Part shown: positions 17,388-25,060 of the stretch, piece by piece
Position numbering within the stretch: the first letter of the stretch is position 1
Layout: every line of letters begins with the position of its first letter
NCBI GenBank assembly: GCA_946479285.1
Contig: CAMLFH010000024.1
Span: 1-64,000, forward strand
DNA length: 64,000 nucleotides
Reading direction: 5' to 3'
Source of the DNA: an uncultured Flavobacteriales bacterium
GTDB taxonomy: Bacteria; Bacteroidota; Bacteroidia; Flavobacteriales; Crocinitomicaceae
The notes under the pieces: generated by a model
The model's database searches: none
Told to the model about the DNA's origin: nothing
The model's input: only the letters and a program-made list of their open reading frames with translations
Position numbers and translations under genes: made by a program

Positions 17388-17949
17388 AGTCAGCCCAATT
17401 AATATGACACTTTCCAGTAAGAAAATATAGCATCCCGAAAATATCCTTCGCTGTATAATTCAGTAGTGTATCGTTTCCACCATCTTTGTTTAATTTCTCC
17501 AGAATCGGATTTATTACTTTTTCCGTAACTAGTTCCTTTATTTGTGCCTTGTCAACACCACCAATTATTGAAGGCTCTACATAGGTTTCAAAATTCATAA
17601 CCATTAGACCGAAAATTTCAACATCAATCTTTTGAGCAGATTCATAGAATCTATTTTTTCTTGCTTTTTTATGATATGCCAAACTGTATTTAGTAGCTCT
17701 ACTTATTTCAGCGTCAGAAAAATTGCCATCTAAAAGTTTATCTGACATACTTTTCCCATCAAGCTTAGTCCTATATTGTTTTAAATCATCAATAAATTGA
17801 TCAAAACGTGCTTCGTTAGCAACTTCGTTTTTCAAATCAATAAATCTTTGCGCAAGCCTAGAGTGTGTCGTAAAGATTATTGGACCAGTATTATCAGTAA
17901 TATTAAGTTGGTTTCCAACATTTCCATTATTCTCAACATTCTGATCCAT
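17374..17949 (-). CDS. ABC-three-component protein with N-terminal Asn/Gly-rich amyloid-like motif
   Basis: 191 residues. Residues 6-24 (ENNGNVGNQLNITDNTGPI) form a short Asn/Gly-rich motif, and residues about 25-190 a helical domain like the C-terminal domain of ABC-three-component systems (AKDIFGMLYFLTGKC near the end). The motif matches the C-terminus of the upstream gene at 11 of 19 positions. Its ATG overlaps the upstream stop in TAATG. I infer that it recruits the effector through the shared motif, like bacterial amyloid signalling pairs. Confidence 0.65.
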   Translation of the reverse strand: MDQNVENNGNVGNQLNITDNTGPIIFTTHSRLAQRFIDLKNEVANEARFDQFIDDLKQYRTKLDGKSMSDKLLDGNFSDAEISRATKYSLAYHKKARKNRFYESAQKIDVEIFGLMVMNFETYVEPSIIGGVDKAQIKELVTEKVINPILEKLNKDGGNDTLLNYTAKDIFGMLYFLTGKCHINWADYDSI

Positions 17950-18305
17950 TACATTTGAATGTTACCAGAATTTTGAGTAATATTTATTTGCCTATCAACA
18001 TTACCAGCATTATTTATCGTTTGATTATTTGACAAGGTTTCTTGTCCTTTAATTACGAAATCTTCTAATTGAGTTCTTAATTCTGGATTTTGGTTTAACC
18101 TATCAATTAACAGTTGAACAATATCATCGTTATTTTGATTTGCTAAAAGTTGACTTTGAACCGTATTTTGTTCTTCAGAACTAAATAGTGATTTTACTAA
18201 ACCCCAAATATCTTCGCCTACTTTTTCTGCTATCGCTTCTCCAGTTTTTACCAAGTAAGGCATTGCCAAACCAAGTGCTGAACTTGCTAATGTGATTAAT
18301 TCCAT
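17949..18305 (-). CDS. Bell-like membrane-targeting effector with C-terminal amyloid-like motif
   Basis: 118 residues. The N-terminus (LITLASSALGLAMPYLV) is an amphipathic or hydrophobic helix followed by helices to about residue 85. This resembles the bacterial Bell domain, a helical, presumed pore-forming effector related in concept to fungal HeLo. The last 26 residues carry NNAGNVDRQINITQNSGNI, shared with the next gene. A TTG at 18380 gives 25 more residues but lies upstream of the promoter at 18344-18374, so ATG at 18305 is chosen. It is the first gene of the operon. The effector call is by pattern, not proof. Confidence 0.6.
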   Translation of the reverse strand: MELITLASSALGLAMPYLVKTGEAIAEKVGEDIWGLVKSLFSSEEQNTVQSQLLANQNNDDIVQLLIDRLNQNPELRTQLEDFVIKGQETLSNNQTINNAGNVDRQINITQNSGNIQM

Positions 18306-18343
18306 CTCAATGAAAGTGTTAAGGTTATAACGTATATAACTAG

Positions 18344-18374
18344 CAAATGTAGCATTATAATGATTAAAAGCAAT
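18344..18374 (-). promoter_or_regulatory. Bacteroidota-type promoter of the ABC-system operon
   Basis: On the minus strand ATTG (18374-18371) is followed after 19 bases by TACATTTG (18351-18344), an exact TAnnTTTG -7 element at the standard spacing. Transcription should start around 18337 and the leader is about 30 bases to ATG 18305. Confidence 0.65.
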
Positions 18375-18399
18375 AGGCAATTAGTGGTGTTTCATTTTT

Positions 18400-18488
18400 A
18401 ACTGCCCACTTGTAAGTCTTCTACATTTCCCAACAAATAAGACTTTCGTGTTTAGTTGCCCCACGTCCCCAGTTATTACTGGGCAGTT
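18400..18488. repeat. Hairpin-rich region with AACTGCCCAC-family arms
   Basis: AACTGCCCACTT starts at 18400 and GGGCAGTT ends at 18488, so the two arms of the family occur 70 bases apart. Between them are an AAGTCTT/AAGACTT pair (18414-18420, 18439-18445) and a CCCAGT/ACTGGG stem (18468-18473, 18478-18483). There is no T run, so this is not an ordinary terminator. It lies between divergent operons. Confidence 0.5.
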
Positions 18489-18562
18489 ACCGATTTAACA
18501 TTTTTGAAACCTGTGCGTTGGAAGAAGAAATAGAAGTCCTATAACTAAAATTTTCTTTAAAA

Positions 18563-18766
18563 ATGGACACACAAAAATTCACCGGTAAGCAGATGCTTAT
18601 CATTCTCGGTCTAAATGTATTGGCGGGAGTAATTGCGGGCATTATTGTCTATCAATTCACTAAACCGAAAACGACCGATCTCGCAACCGCTCCTCCTGTT
18701 GCGGCAAAACAGGGAACAACGCCAACGGTAACGACAACACCCGTTACTACAACTGGCGAAGGCTAA
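18563..18766 (+). CDS. Small single-pass membrane protein
   Basis: 67 residues: a short N-terminus, one membrane segment (about 12-31, IILGLNVLAGVIAGIIVYQF) and a Thr/Pro-rich tail probably exposed on one side. First gene of the rightward arm. A weak promoter-like TTG-N19-TATAACTA lies at 18518-18547. It fits a virion membrane protein; no family recognised. Confidence 0.6.
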   Translation: MDTQKFTGKQMLIILGLNVLAGVIAGIIVYQFTKPKTTDLATAPPVAAKQGTTPTVTTTPVTTTGEG

Positions 18767-18786
18767 TGACATAACACATTTGAGTT

Positions 18787-19488
18787 ATGAAATCACCAAA
18801 TCAAAAACGCACCCCATTTGCGGAGGTGCTTAACCACCTAGACCGAAAATACAGCAGTTTCGACGGTTCAGGTTATGAACAGCCCTACTATGATTACATA
18901 GAAGGTGCGCCCGAAGAACCCGTATCAAAGGTATTTCAGGCAGACCCCTATCAGATCATTGTAGAGAACCCTGATAAGATTGCACACACGGCAATTCTCT
19001 TCGGAAATGATAAGTTTTTGCTGAAAAACAACTTCGGTAGCGACCCTGAAATTATTATCCGAATGGGTCAGCCTGGCGTTGAGTATGTCGAGCTTTTGCA
19101 ATCTTCTCAAAATCCGTTTTTAACGCAGTTTATGCGTATCGAATCGGAAAACAAGTTGCAGATTTCCAAGTTCATTACGGTTCATCAAAAGAACCCGAAC
19201 GGGAACGTGTTTACACGCTCGATCAATATGCAACAGTTCAAATCGGCATACCAAAATCAGGAAACCATGTTGGATGCGCCTATTAACGAGGAAATCAAGG
19301 GTTCGACCTATTGGGAAATTGTAATTGAACCGCTTACACGCGTGTTCTACACCATTTTCCCGCTGTACAAAGTCGATACCTCTGAACCGCTTCGGGGTAA
19401 TGAAGCTATCAAGACGTTTGCCCCTGCTCGTGTCAATACGGCAGGTGGATTGGTACTACCACAACAAAACCTGTTAACCCGCAGGTAA
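18787..19488 (+). CDS. Candidate major capsid protein (beta-rich, jelly-roll-like)
   Basis: 233 residues without membrane segment or coiled coil and with an almost wholly beta-strand pattern. The run HTAILFGNDKFLLKNNFGS (about 60-78) and the later LLQSSQNPF and FYTIFPLY elements recall small jelly-roll capsid proteins of tailless phages. A strong terminator 11 bases after the stop would leave this and the preceding small gene as a separate abundant transcript, as expected for a capsid gene. It is short for a double jelly roll (PM2 P2 is about 270 residues), so a single jelly roll or minor capsid role is possible. Structure prediction would decide. Confidence 0.45.
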   Translation: MKSPNQKRTPFAEVLNHLDRKYSSFDGSGYEQPYYDYIEGAPEEPVSKVFQADPYQIIVENPDKIAHTAILFGNDKFLLKNNFGSDPEIIIRMGQPGVEYVELLQSSQNPFLTQFMRIESENKLQISKFITVHQKNPNGNVFTRSINMQQFKSAYQNQETMLDAPINEEIKGSTYWEIVIEPLTRVFYTIFPLYKVDTSEPLRGNEAIKTFAPARVNTAGGLVLPQQNLLTRR

Positions 19489-19499
19489 GCCCCTAAATC

Positions 19500-19531
19500 A
19501 AAGGTTGTCCGCATCGAGCGGACAACCTTTT
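19500..19531 (+). terminator. Strong terminator after the capsid candidate
   Basis: AAAGGTTGTCCGC (19500-19512) and GCGGACAACCTTT (19518-19530) form a 13-bp perfect stem with a 5-base loop, followed by T. It lies 11 bases after the stop codon, inside an otherwise tightly packed cluster. Confidence 0.8.
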
Positions 19532-19544
19532 AAAACATTGAGCC

Positions 19545-20207
19545 ATGAAAGGTATTAATTGGAATTTTTTTCTTCCCAAAGCAAAACTTTCGGCTGACGG
19601 TTCTAACACATTGGAAACGCTCAGAGCTGAAAAACTGCGTTTGGAAACGCGATTAACGCAGATTCCGACAACGATTGCGAACCTTCAGAACTCGATCAAT
19701 TTAATGTCTTCGGATATCACTTGGTTAGGAGGTTTGAACAATCGTCGCAAAAAAGATTGGGAAAAAGAAAATGGAAAGAGTGTTGAACAGGCAGTATATG
19801 ACGCAAAAAATCGCATTGTCGATTATCAGGCTCAAATAGCTGCAATGAACACTGAAAAAAGCAGAATTCCAGATCAGATAAAAGCCGTTGAACGTCAATT
19901 AGAAGCCTTGGTAAAAGGTGAAAGTGATGGACTTTCAAAAGGGCTAACAGTAGCACATGCACAACAACTCGGACAAATTGCATTGCAAAAAGAACAGGAG
20001 GTCATTTCGCACGAAATCAAAATGCAGGAAGTTGAATTGCAACAAGCGCAGACCGTAGCACTAGCCGAAGCAGAGAAAGCAAAAGGAATGAACCCGCAAC
20101 TAAAATGGGGGCTTATTATCGGCGGTTCTATCATCGTGATAATTATTGTGGTGGTTGTGATCCGTCAGCAAAAAAAGGCTTTAGCACTTAAAGCAGCAGT
20201 AGCATGA
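19545..20207 (+). CDS. Coiled-coil protein with C-terminal membrane anchor
   Basis: 220 residues. Residues about 20-165 are heptad-rich and probably coiled coil, and a strong hydrophobic segment lies at about 188-205 (LIIGGSIIVIIIVVVVI), followed by a basic tail. It overlaps the next gene by 4 bases. It could be a membrane-anchored spike, vertex or tape-like virion protein. No family recognised. Confidence 0.6.
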   Translation: MKGINWNFFLPKAKLSADGSNTLETLRAEKLRLETRLTQIPTTIANLQNSINLMSSDITWLGGLNNRRKKDWEKENGKSVEQAVYDAKNRIVDYQAQIAAMNTEKSRIPDQIKAVERQLEALVKGESDGLSKGLTVAHAQQLGQIALQKEQEVISHEIKMQEVELQQAQTVALAEAEKAKGMNPQLKWGLIIGGSIIVIIIVVVVIRQQKKALALKAAVA

Positions 20208-20773
20208 AACTCGCAGAAATCATATTAGAAAATGAGCGCAACCAAAAGGGAGCGGAAAACAAATCACTTGTCCGCACCCGCCTTAAAGAATTGGTATATG
20301 CTTTTCCGAAAGAAACTTTGGAGATTCTACATAAATCGGGTATTCCCGTTGGCGCAGTACTTCCTGCGCCTGTTATGTATGCTGTCGTAGTCAAACATTT
20401 GTCTACGAACTCGGAACTACGTGAATCAATCGCACGAATGCTGATTGAGGCTGATGGTTATTCATCGGCTGATGGTCAGGTTTGGCAAATGGTCGGCGGT
20501 GCGCTGTCGGCTGTCGGCTCTGTTCTCGGAGGGATTGGACGCGGACAACAGGAACAATCAGACACCGAAGCTGAGAAGCAACTACAACAGATGCAACAGC
20601 AGTTGGAAAATGAACGAGCTAAACGGAACCGCCAAACATGGATGTGGGTAGGTATCGGGCTTGTTGTTGTCATTGCAGTTATTATTGGCATTCGCGCCTA
20701 TATGAAAGCGAAAGCAAAGCCAGCAATTGAACTAGCGAAGCCATCAGTAGCACCTAAAATTCAAGCCGTATGA
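20204..20773 (+). CDS. Single-pass membrane protein with amphipathic Gly-rich segment
   Basis: 189 residues. A Gly/Ala-rich stretch (GGALSAVGSVLGGIGRG, about 98-114), a short coiled coil near 120-140 and a membrane segment near 150-168 are visible. The order amphipathic helix, coiled coil, anchor suggests a membrane-associated structural protein. It overlaps both neighbours by 4 bases (ATGA). Confidence 0.55.
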   Translation: MKLAEIILENERNQKGAENKSLVRTRLKELVYAFPKETLEILHKSGIPVGAVLPAPVMYAVVVKHLSTNSELRESIARMLIEADGYSSADGQVWQMVGGALSAVGSVLGGIGRGQQEQSDTEAEKQLQQMQQQLENERAKRNRQTWMWVGIGLVVVIAVIIGIRAYMKAKAKPAIELAKPSVAPKIQAV

Positions 20774-21135
20774 GTTTCATGACAGAGAAAAAAGCGCAGG
20801 AGCTTTTTAAACAGCAGATGCAAGCTGAATTGACAAACGACGACTTAGCGCGTGAACTGGAAAGACAACTGAATGACGGGGGTTGGTACATAACAAGCGG
20901 TCCGGATGGCACAACCATCAAGCGCAAAGAAGGTGGTTTAGACGGTTCAATGGTGGACTTGTTCTATGCACCAAAAGAAAGTACAGTTGCCCCTAATTAT
21001 AGTGCCGACAATCCGAATAGCAAAGTTTGGCGAAACGTTGGAATTGCCGTACTCATCGCAATTGGTCTGACCCTGATAATTGTTGCTTCGGTGAAGCTTT
21101 ACAGACATTTCAAAACCGTCAAAAATGCAACCTAA
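20770..21135 (+). CDS. Small membrane-anchored protein
   Basis: 121 residues: a charged N-terminal domain with a compact beta-like section (GGWYITSGPDGTTIKRKEGG) and a single membrane segment at about 92-111. It starts in the stop of the gene before it (ATGA). No family recognised; virion membrane role inferred from context. Confidence 0.55.
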   Translation: MSFMTEKKAQELFKQQMQAELTNDDLARELERQLNDGGWYITSGPDGTTIKRKEGGLDGSMVDLFYAPKESTVAPNYSADNPNSKVWRNVGIAVLIAIGLTLIIVASVKLYRHFKTVKNAT

Positions 21136-21298
21136 TACAGAAGATTACCGCCAAGGGGCTAAAGCGTACCGCAATGGTTTTTTAATCGGGGCATTCATTG
21201 GAATAGTTGCTTGCCTGATTCTACAAAAAGCCATCTGGACGCTTCCCATTGTTCTCGGGCTTCTTTCCGGTGCAATAGCCATCAACAGAAAAATTTAA
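21125..21298 (+). CDS. Small two-pass membrane protein (57 aa)
   Basis: 57 residues from an ATG overlapping the previous gene by 11 bases to a TAA 4 bases before the next ATG. Two hydrophobic stretches (GFLIGAFIGIVACLIL and PIVLGLLSGAIAI) are joined by a short polar turn. The tight fit between its neighbours and the hydropathy pattern support it as a real gene too short for most gene finders. No family recognised. Confidence 0.6.
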   Translation: MQPNTEDYRQGAKAYRNGFLIGAFIGIVACLILQKAIWTLPIVLGLLSGAIAINRKI

Positions 21299-21302
21299 AG
21301 AT

Positions 21303-21659
21303 ATGACACCAACAGCCCCTAAATCAGCCGTTACAGGAGGAACAAAGACAAGCGATCCGCGCATTGTTTCTCCTGAAATCAAGGTCATTTATCCGTCCGA
21401 AAGTGCGCAAAAAGATTTGCAAATTTCAGAGGTGGAATCCACTCCGCCAACTCCACAAGTATTACCAACTGCACCCCCACCCGAAATTGTACCTACGAAA
21501 GAAAGTACACTGGTTACACAGCAGACAACAACGCCCCAGACCACGATTCCTGCAAAGGTATCGACATGGAAAGACACCTTAAAGGAACACGCAGGATTGT
21601 TTATAGCAGTCGCGCTTATTTCAATTGGTATCGGGTTTATCATCGGTAAAAAACTTTAG
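21303..21659 (+). CDS. Pro/Thr-rich protein with C-terminal anchor
   Basis: 118 residues. The first 90 are rich in Pro, Thr and Ser and likely extended; a membrane segment at about 97-115 (GLFIAVALISIGIGFIIG) ends in KKL. This is a stalk-on-anchor layout suited to a surface or spike-base protein. It lies 4 bases after the two-pass protein and 2 bases before the zincin. Confidence 0.55.
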   Translation: MTPTAPKSAVTGGTKTSDPRIVSPEIKVIYPSESAQKDLQISEVESTPPTPQVLPTAPPPEIVPTKESTLVTQQTTTPQTTIPAKVSTWKDTLKEHAGLFIAVALISIGIGFIIGKKL

Positions 21660-21661
21660 TC

Positions 21662-22465
21662 ATGCAGTTCGATTTGTTCCCTTACAAAAAGCCCTTTCAC
21701 CTCATTTTAGGGCTTGTGATTCGCAGACCTGTAAAGCTGAGAATTACGGTTTTTGATTCCAATACCAAACGGATCTATGCACAACGCAGATTGAAGCTTT
21801 CTAAAAGCCTTGATTTGCTTGTCAAAATGCCGATTGTACCCGACGAGCTGACCGCCCGAATAGTTTCAGAAAATGAAGTTCCTGGGCGCGAAGGTTTCAC
21901 CTTGGAAAGCATCGAGGTAAGACCCGACACAAAATGCCCTTTGCAACTAACTGACAGCGATTGCAAGTTTATTGCCTTTGCCAAATGGTTTGCAACGGAA
22001 CTGCCTCGCTTGGAAGCAGGAGAAAAAGGAACAATCTACCAAAGCGAAGGGTTTTCTATTCTTTACCTCAATCAGCTAAAAGAGGGTGAAACGGAGCTTA
22101 CTACACCTGCCCGAATTGATCGCACTTCCGGAATGATCGAAATTTCAAAAAAGGCGGTTGCAGATTACACAGTTCCCATGCTCATTATTATGCTCCTGCA
22201 TGAATACGGGCATAAGTGGAAAAACCCTGAATACGGAAAGGAGGTTGCCAATGAACTTACCGCAGACATAATTGCGGTTCACATTGCGCTAAACCTTGGA
22301 TTTGATTACACCGAAGTAGAAAACTGTTACCGTGCTGTATTTGCCAAAAAAGACACGGAATTAAACCGCAAGCGCATGAAGGCGATAAGCGAGTTTATCC
22401 ACCTTTTCAGAGCTAACGAACCCGTGCGTTGCAAAACTAGAAATCATGCGAGTAGATCCAAGTAA
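21662..22465 (+). CDS. Zinc metallopeptidase-like protein (HExxH)
   Basis: 267 residues. H180-EYG-H184 with Glu198 in NELTAD 14 residues downstream is the zincin pattern of two zinc His, catalytic Glu and a third zinc ligand. Residues 1-100 are beta-rich. I do not recognise the exact peptidase family. Within the structural arm it could be a maturation protease, a peptidoglycan peptidase or an ImmA-like regulator cleaver; the late position favours the first two. It overlaps the next gene by 20 bases. Confidence 0.55.
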   Translation: MQFDLFPYKKPFHLILGLVIRRPVKLRITVFDSNTKRIYAQRRLKLSKSLDLLVKMPIVPDELTARIVSENEVPGREGFTLESIEVRPDTKCPLQLTDSDCKFIAFAKWFATELPRLEAGEKGTIYQSEGFSILYLNQLKEGETELTTPARIDRTSGMIEISKKAVADYTVPMLIIMLLHEYGHKWKNPEYGKEVANELTADIIAVHIALNLGFDYTEVENCYRAVFAKKDTELNRKRMKAISEFIHLFRANEPVRCKTRNHASRSK

Positions 22466-22922
22466 AATAATCCCGACTTCCGACGATACCGCCGAAAGAT
22501 GGGTAGCATTCCACAAAGCATTAAGAAGTTGGTTTGGTAAGGATGCAGCTAACGCGCATTTCCTCAAATTCTGGAATCAACGGGCAGGTGCGGGAACTTC
22601 TGCCGATACGCACGATTTACGCGAGTACATGGACGAACAAGGCGTTGACCTGACAACTGATTTCAAAGGAGAAATGACAGACTTCGGTTTAGGGATTGTT
22701 GAATGGTTCGGAGATACTGCAAATGTGCTTCGGGTGGTGGTGATCGGAACGGTTGTTTTAGGAGTTGGACTAATTGCCTATTACATTATCAAAAGCACAA
22801 ATAAAGGAAAGTCAGCAGGTCAAATGGTCTTAGACGCTCCAATAGGTCTGAAGGGCGGTGCTAGAGCTTTGGGAAGTTCAAAATCTCTCAGCGCACCAAG
22901 TTCTATAAAACTCTTGTCATGA
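22446..22922 (+). CDS. Single-pass membrane protein
   Basis: 158 residues: a soluble N-terminal domain of about 95 residues with helices, a membrane segment at about 98-116 (VVVIGTVVLGVGLIAYYII) and a Ser/Lys-rich tail of 40 residues. It shares 4 bases with the next gene (ATGA). No family recognised. Confidence 0.55.
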   Translation: MRVDPSKIIPTSDDTAERWVAFHKALRSWFGKDAANAHFLKFWNQRAGAGTSADTHDLREYMDEQGVDLTTDFKGEMTDFGLGIVEWFGDTANVLRVVVIGTVVLGVGLIAYYIIKSTNKGKSAGQMVLDAPIGLKGGARALGSSKSLSAPSSIKLLS

Positions 22923-23386
22923 AACGCAAAGTAATCATAATAGGATTGGTTGTCATTACCGCCGGAGCAGTCAGTTACCTCATTGTTCGGAGTGTTCAGA
23001 AATCGGGCATTTTGAAACGATTGGATGAAGCCTTTAATAATCCTGACAGTCAAGGCGCATCGGGTGGAATGAACAAATTGCTTGCTTCGGGCGTGTTCAA
23101 CCCGACAACTTACCAAAAAAGCGGGAAAGCAACCATAACACTAATGGAAGCGCGGGAGCGGTCGAAAACAGTTTGGGATGCCTATTCCTATTTTTTCTCC
23201 AGCGAACAAATGACGATTGTAAATGCTTTCAATGGTCTTGGGCATCAACACGACGTTTCGAAGATTGCACACGAGTTTAAAGAATCCTACGACGAGGATT
23301 TATTAGAGGTCTTGCAATCCTCATTAACCGATAAGGCAAAATTGAACATGCTTATTGCAAAGATCAATAAGCTCCCAAACACCTAA
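22919..23386 (+). CDS. N-terminally anchored protein
   Basis: 155 residues: membrane segment at about 5-24 (VIIIGLVVITAGAVSYLIV), then a helical domain to the C-terminus. The orientation, with most of the protein after the anchor, repeats in the gene at 23978, which may be a distant paralogue. Overlap with the previous gene by ATGA. Confidence 0.5.
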   Translation: MKRKVIIIGLVVITAGAVSYLIVRSVQKSGILKRLDEAFNNPDSQGASGGMNKLLASGVFNPTTYQKSGKATITLMEARERSKTVWDAYSYFFSSEQMTIVNAFNGLGHQHDVSKIAHEFKESYDEDLLEVLQSSLTDKAKLNMLIAKINKLPNT

Positions 23387-23390
23387 AGTC

Positions 23391-23981
23391 ATGGAACTGG
23401 AAAGAAAGCACATTTTCCTAATCGCGGGTTCGATTCTCTTGTTGACAGCCATCGGAATAGGTATTTACCTGATAGTAAAAAAACCATCGGATGAAGACAA
23501 GAAAGACGACGAAAAGGATAAAGGAAACGGGGACGGTTCAGGGAATGAAAATACTCCAAAAGCGGAACCACCCGCAAACACCACCACGCCGACCAACACA
23601 AATACGAGCAGTATTCAAAATGGTCAGGTAGTACCGATTTTCAATGAAGAAAACGAATTGAAAAATCCGCTTTCTCAACTCAAAAACAGACAACTGTACC
23701 CGAAACGCGAGTGGCAAGGTGGTTGGGGCTATACCAATGTAAGAAGCAGTGCCGAGGTTAACACCGAATCATCTTGGTATGACCCTTTCGACAACCTGTT
23801 AACAACCATTGGCGAAGGAACTGCAATTGGTAAAGTTATCAGTGAAGCCACAGGAGTTTACAACTCCCATTCTTACCGATGGTTCAAAGTAAAACTGAAC
23901 AAAAAAGTTGGGTTTTGGGGAACAACTGAAGAAGGATTTGTAAGAGCAGACACAGTAACATTTGTACCCTACGCAAAATGA
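23391..23981 (+). CDS. Membrane-anchored protein with SH3b-like domain
   Basis: 196 residues from ATG at 23391. N-terminal membrane segment about 8-28, then a Lys/Asp/Pro/Thr-rich linker to about 75. Residues about 110-190 fit an SH3b fold (NVRSSAEV, IGEGTAIGKV, YRWFKVKL, EGFVRADTVTF). SH3b domains often bind peptidoglycan, and this gene sits 470 bases before the muramidase, so a cell-wall contact role is reasonable. An upstream ATG at 23355 lies inside the previous gene and is less likely. Confidence 0.6.
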   Translation: MELERKHIFLIAGSILLLTAIGIGIYLIVKKPSDEDKKDDEKDKGNGDGSGNENTPKAEPPANTTTPTNTNTSSIQNGQVVPIFNEENELKNPLSQLKNRQLYPKREWQGGWGYTNVRSSAEVNTESSWYDPFDNLLTTIGEGTAIGKVISEATGVYNSHSYRWFKVKLNKKVGFWGTTEEGFVRADTVTFVPYAK

Positions 23982-24412
23982 CACCTGAAAACAAAAAAGT
24001 AGTAAAGATTATTGCCCTTTCGTTAGGTGCAATCATTGTTCTGGCGGTTATCACGATTCTGATTGTGAAACAAGTTCAGAAAGGCAGAGAAGCAAGGGAA
24101 GAAAGCAGGATTTCCGATGGCGGGGATTCTGCCCCTGCTAAATCAAATCCGACAAGCTCGGGAGGAGGTTACTCTACCAGTTCATTCGGTGGTCGGACCT
24201 TCTCAAAAACTGAAATAGAAAAAATGCAATCCTTCCTGTTCAATATGGGTGCGATGGCAATGAATGATACGATTGTCAGCGCAATTCGAGATTCGGGAGG
24301 AATTGACGGAAAAATAGGAACAGGATTTAAAACAGCCTATAACGAAGCAATCAAAATAGGAATCATTAAAAGCCTCGACGACCTCTACACACAAGCTATG
24401 AAACTCATGTAA
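23978..24412 (+). CDS. Membrane-anchored protein with Gly/Ser linker
   Basis: 144 residues: anchor at about 8-28 (IIALSLGAIIVLAVITILIV), a Ser/Gly/Pro-rich linker to about 70 and a small helical domain after it. Starts within the previous stop (ATGA). It resembles the gene at 22919 in plan. No family recognised. Confidence 0.55.
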   Translation: MTPENKKVVKIIALSLGAIIVLAVITILIVKQVQKGREAREESRISDGGDSAPAKSNPTSSGGGYSTSSFGGRTFSKTEIEKMQSFLFNMGAMAMNDTIVSAIRDSGGIDGKIGTGFKTAYNEAIKIGIIKSLDDLYTQAMKLM

Positions 24413-24451
24413 TCTAACACAAAAAACAGTAATCATTTAAATCATCATATC

Positions 24452-25060
24452 ATGGCAAATTTTGAAAAATCACAACAGATTGTTGGAATTAGCGAGGGCG
24501 GTTATCAGAACGACCCTGACGACAGCGGAAACTGGTACATGGGTGTACTGATCGGCACAAATTGGGGAATCGCTGCACCTACGCTTGCGGGATTTCTTGG
24601 AAGAACCCCGACAGTTGCCGAAATGAAAAACCTTTCCCGTGGAACTGCCGAACTCATTCTTAGACGCAATTTTTGGGATAAGAGCAATTTCGGAAAGCTC
24701 AATAATCAATCGGTTGCAACGATGCTTTACGATGGTTCGGTGAACCACGGAGTAAGTGGAATGCGATTACTGGCTGAGAAAGCCCTTACACGTCTAAAAA
24801 GCCCCCTTGTGTATTACAAAGTATTCACAACGGAGGGTATCGAACTTATGAACAAACTCAATCAAAAAGATTTGTTCTATGCACTCAAAGAAGTACGCGC
24901 AAACCGCTACAAGGCTTCTCCAAAGAAAAAATATATCAATGGTTGGCTCAATCGCCTGGAACGAATCAAGTTCAGTCCTGAAAGTAGTACAGGGAATGGC
25001 TACCTAGGATATACTGCGCTTCTTTTGGTAGGCTTCGGGCTTCTCTTATTCTCTTTGTGA
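24452..25060 (+). CDS. GH108-type N-acetylmuramidase with C-terminal membrane anchor
   Basis: 202 residues. The N-terminal motif SEGGYQNDPDDSGNWYMG carries the GH108 catalytic Glu15, and the rest matches the muramidase plus PG-binding fold found in many phages; length is normal. A hydrophobic segment at about 183-201 anchors it, unlike most free endolysins. It should cut the glycan backbone. With the DUF2272-type enzyme it gives the element two cell-wall hydrolases. Anchoring suggests a virion-associated entry enzyme as well as, or instead of, lysis. Confidence 0.75.
   Translation: MANFEKSQQIVGISEGGYQNDPDDSGNWYMGVLIGTNWGIAAPTLAGFLGRTPTVAEMKNLSRGTAELILRRNFWDKSNFGKLNNQSVATMLYDGSVNHGVSGMRLLAEKALTRLKSPLVYYKVFTTEGIELMNKLNQKDLFYALKEVRANRYKASPKKKYINGWLNRLERIKFSPESSTGNGYLGYTALLLVGFGLLLFSL

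Noticed and set aside
18306..18380. TTG start adding 25 residues to the Bell-like protein
   Set aside because: The codons lie upstream of the likely promoter (-33 at 18371-18374), so they would not be transcribed.
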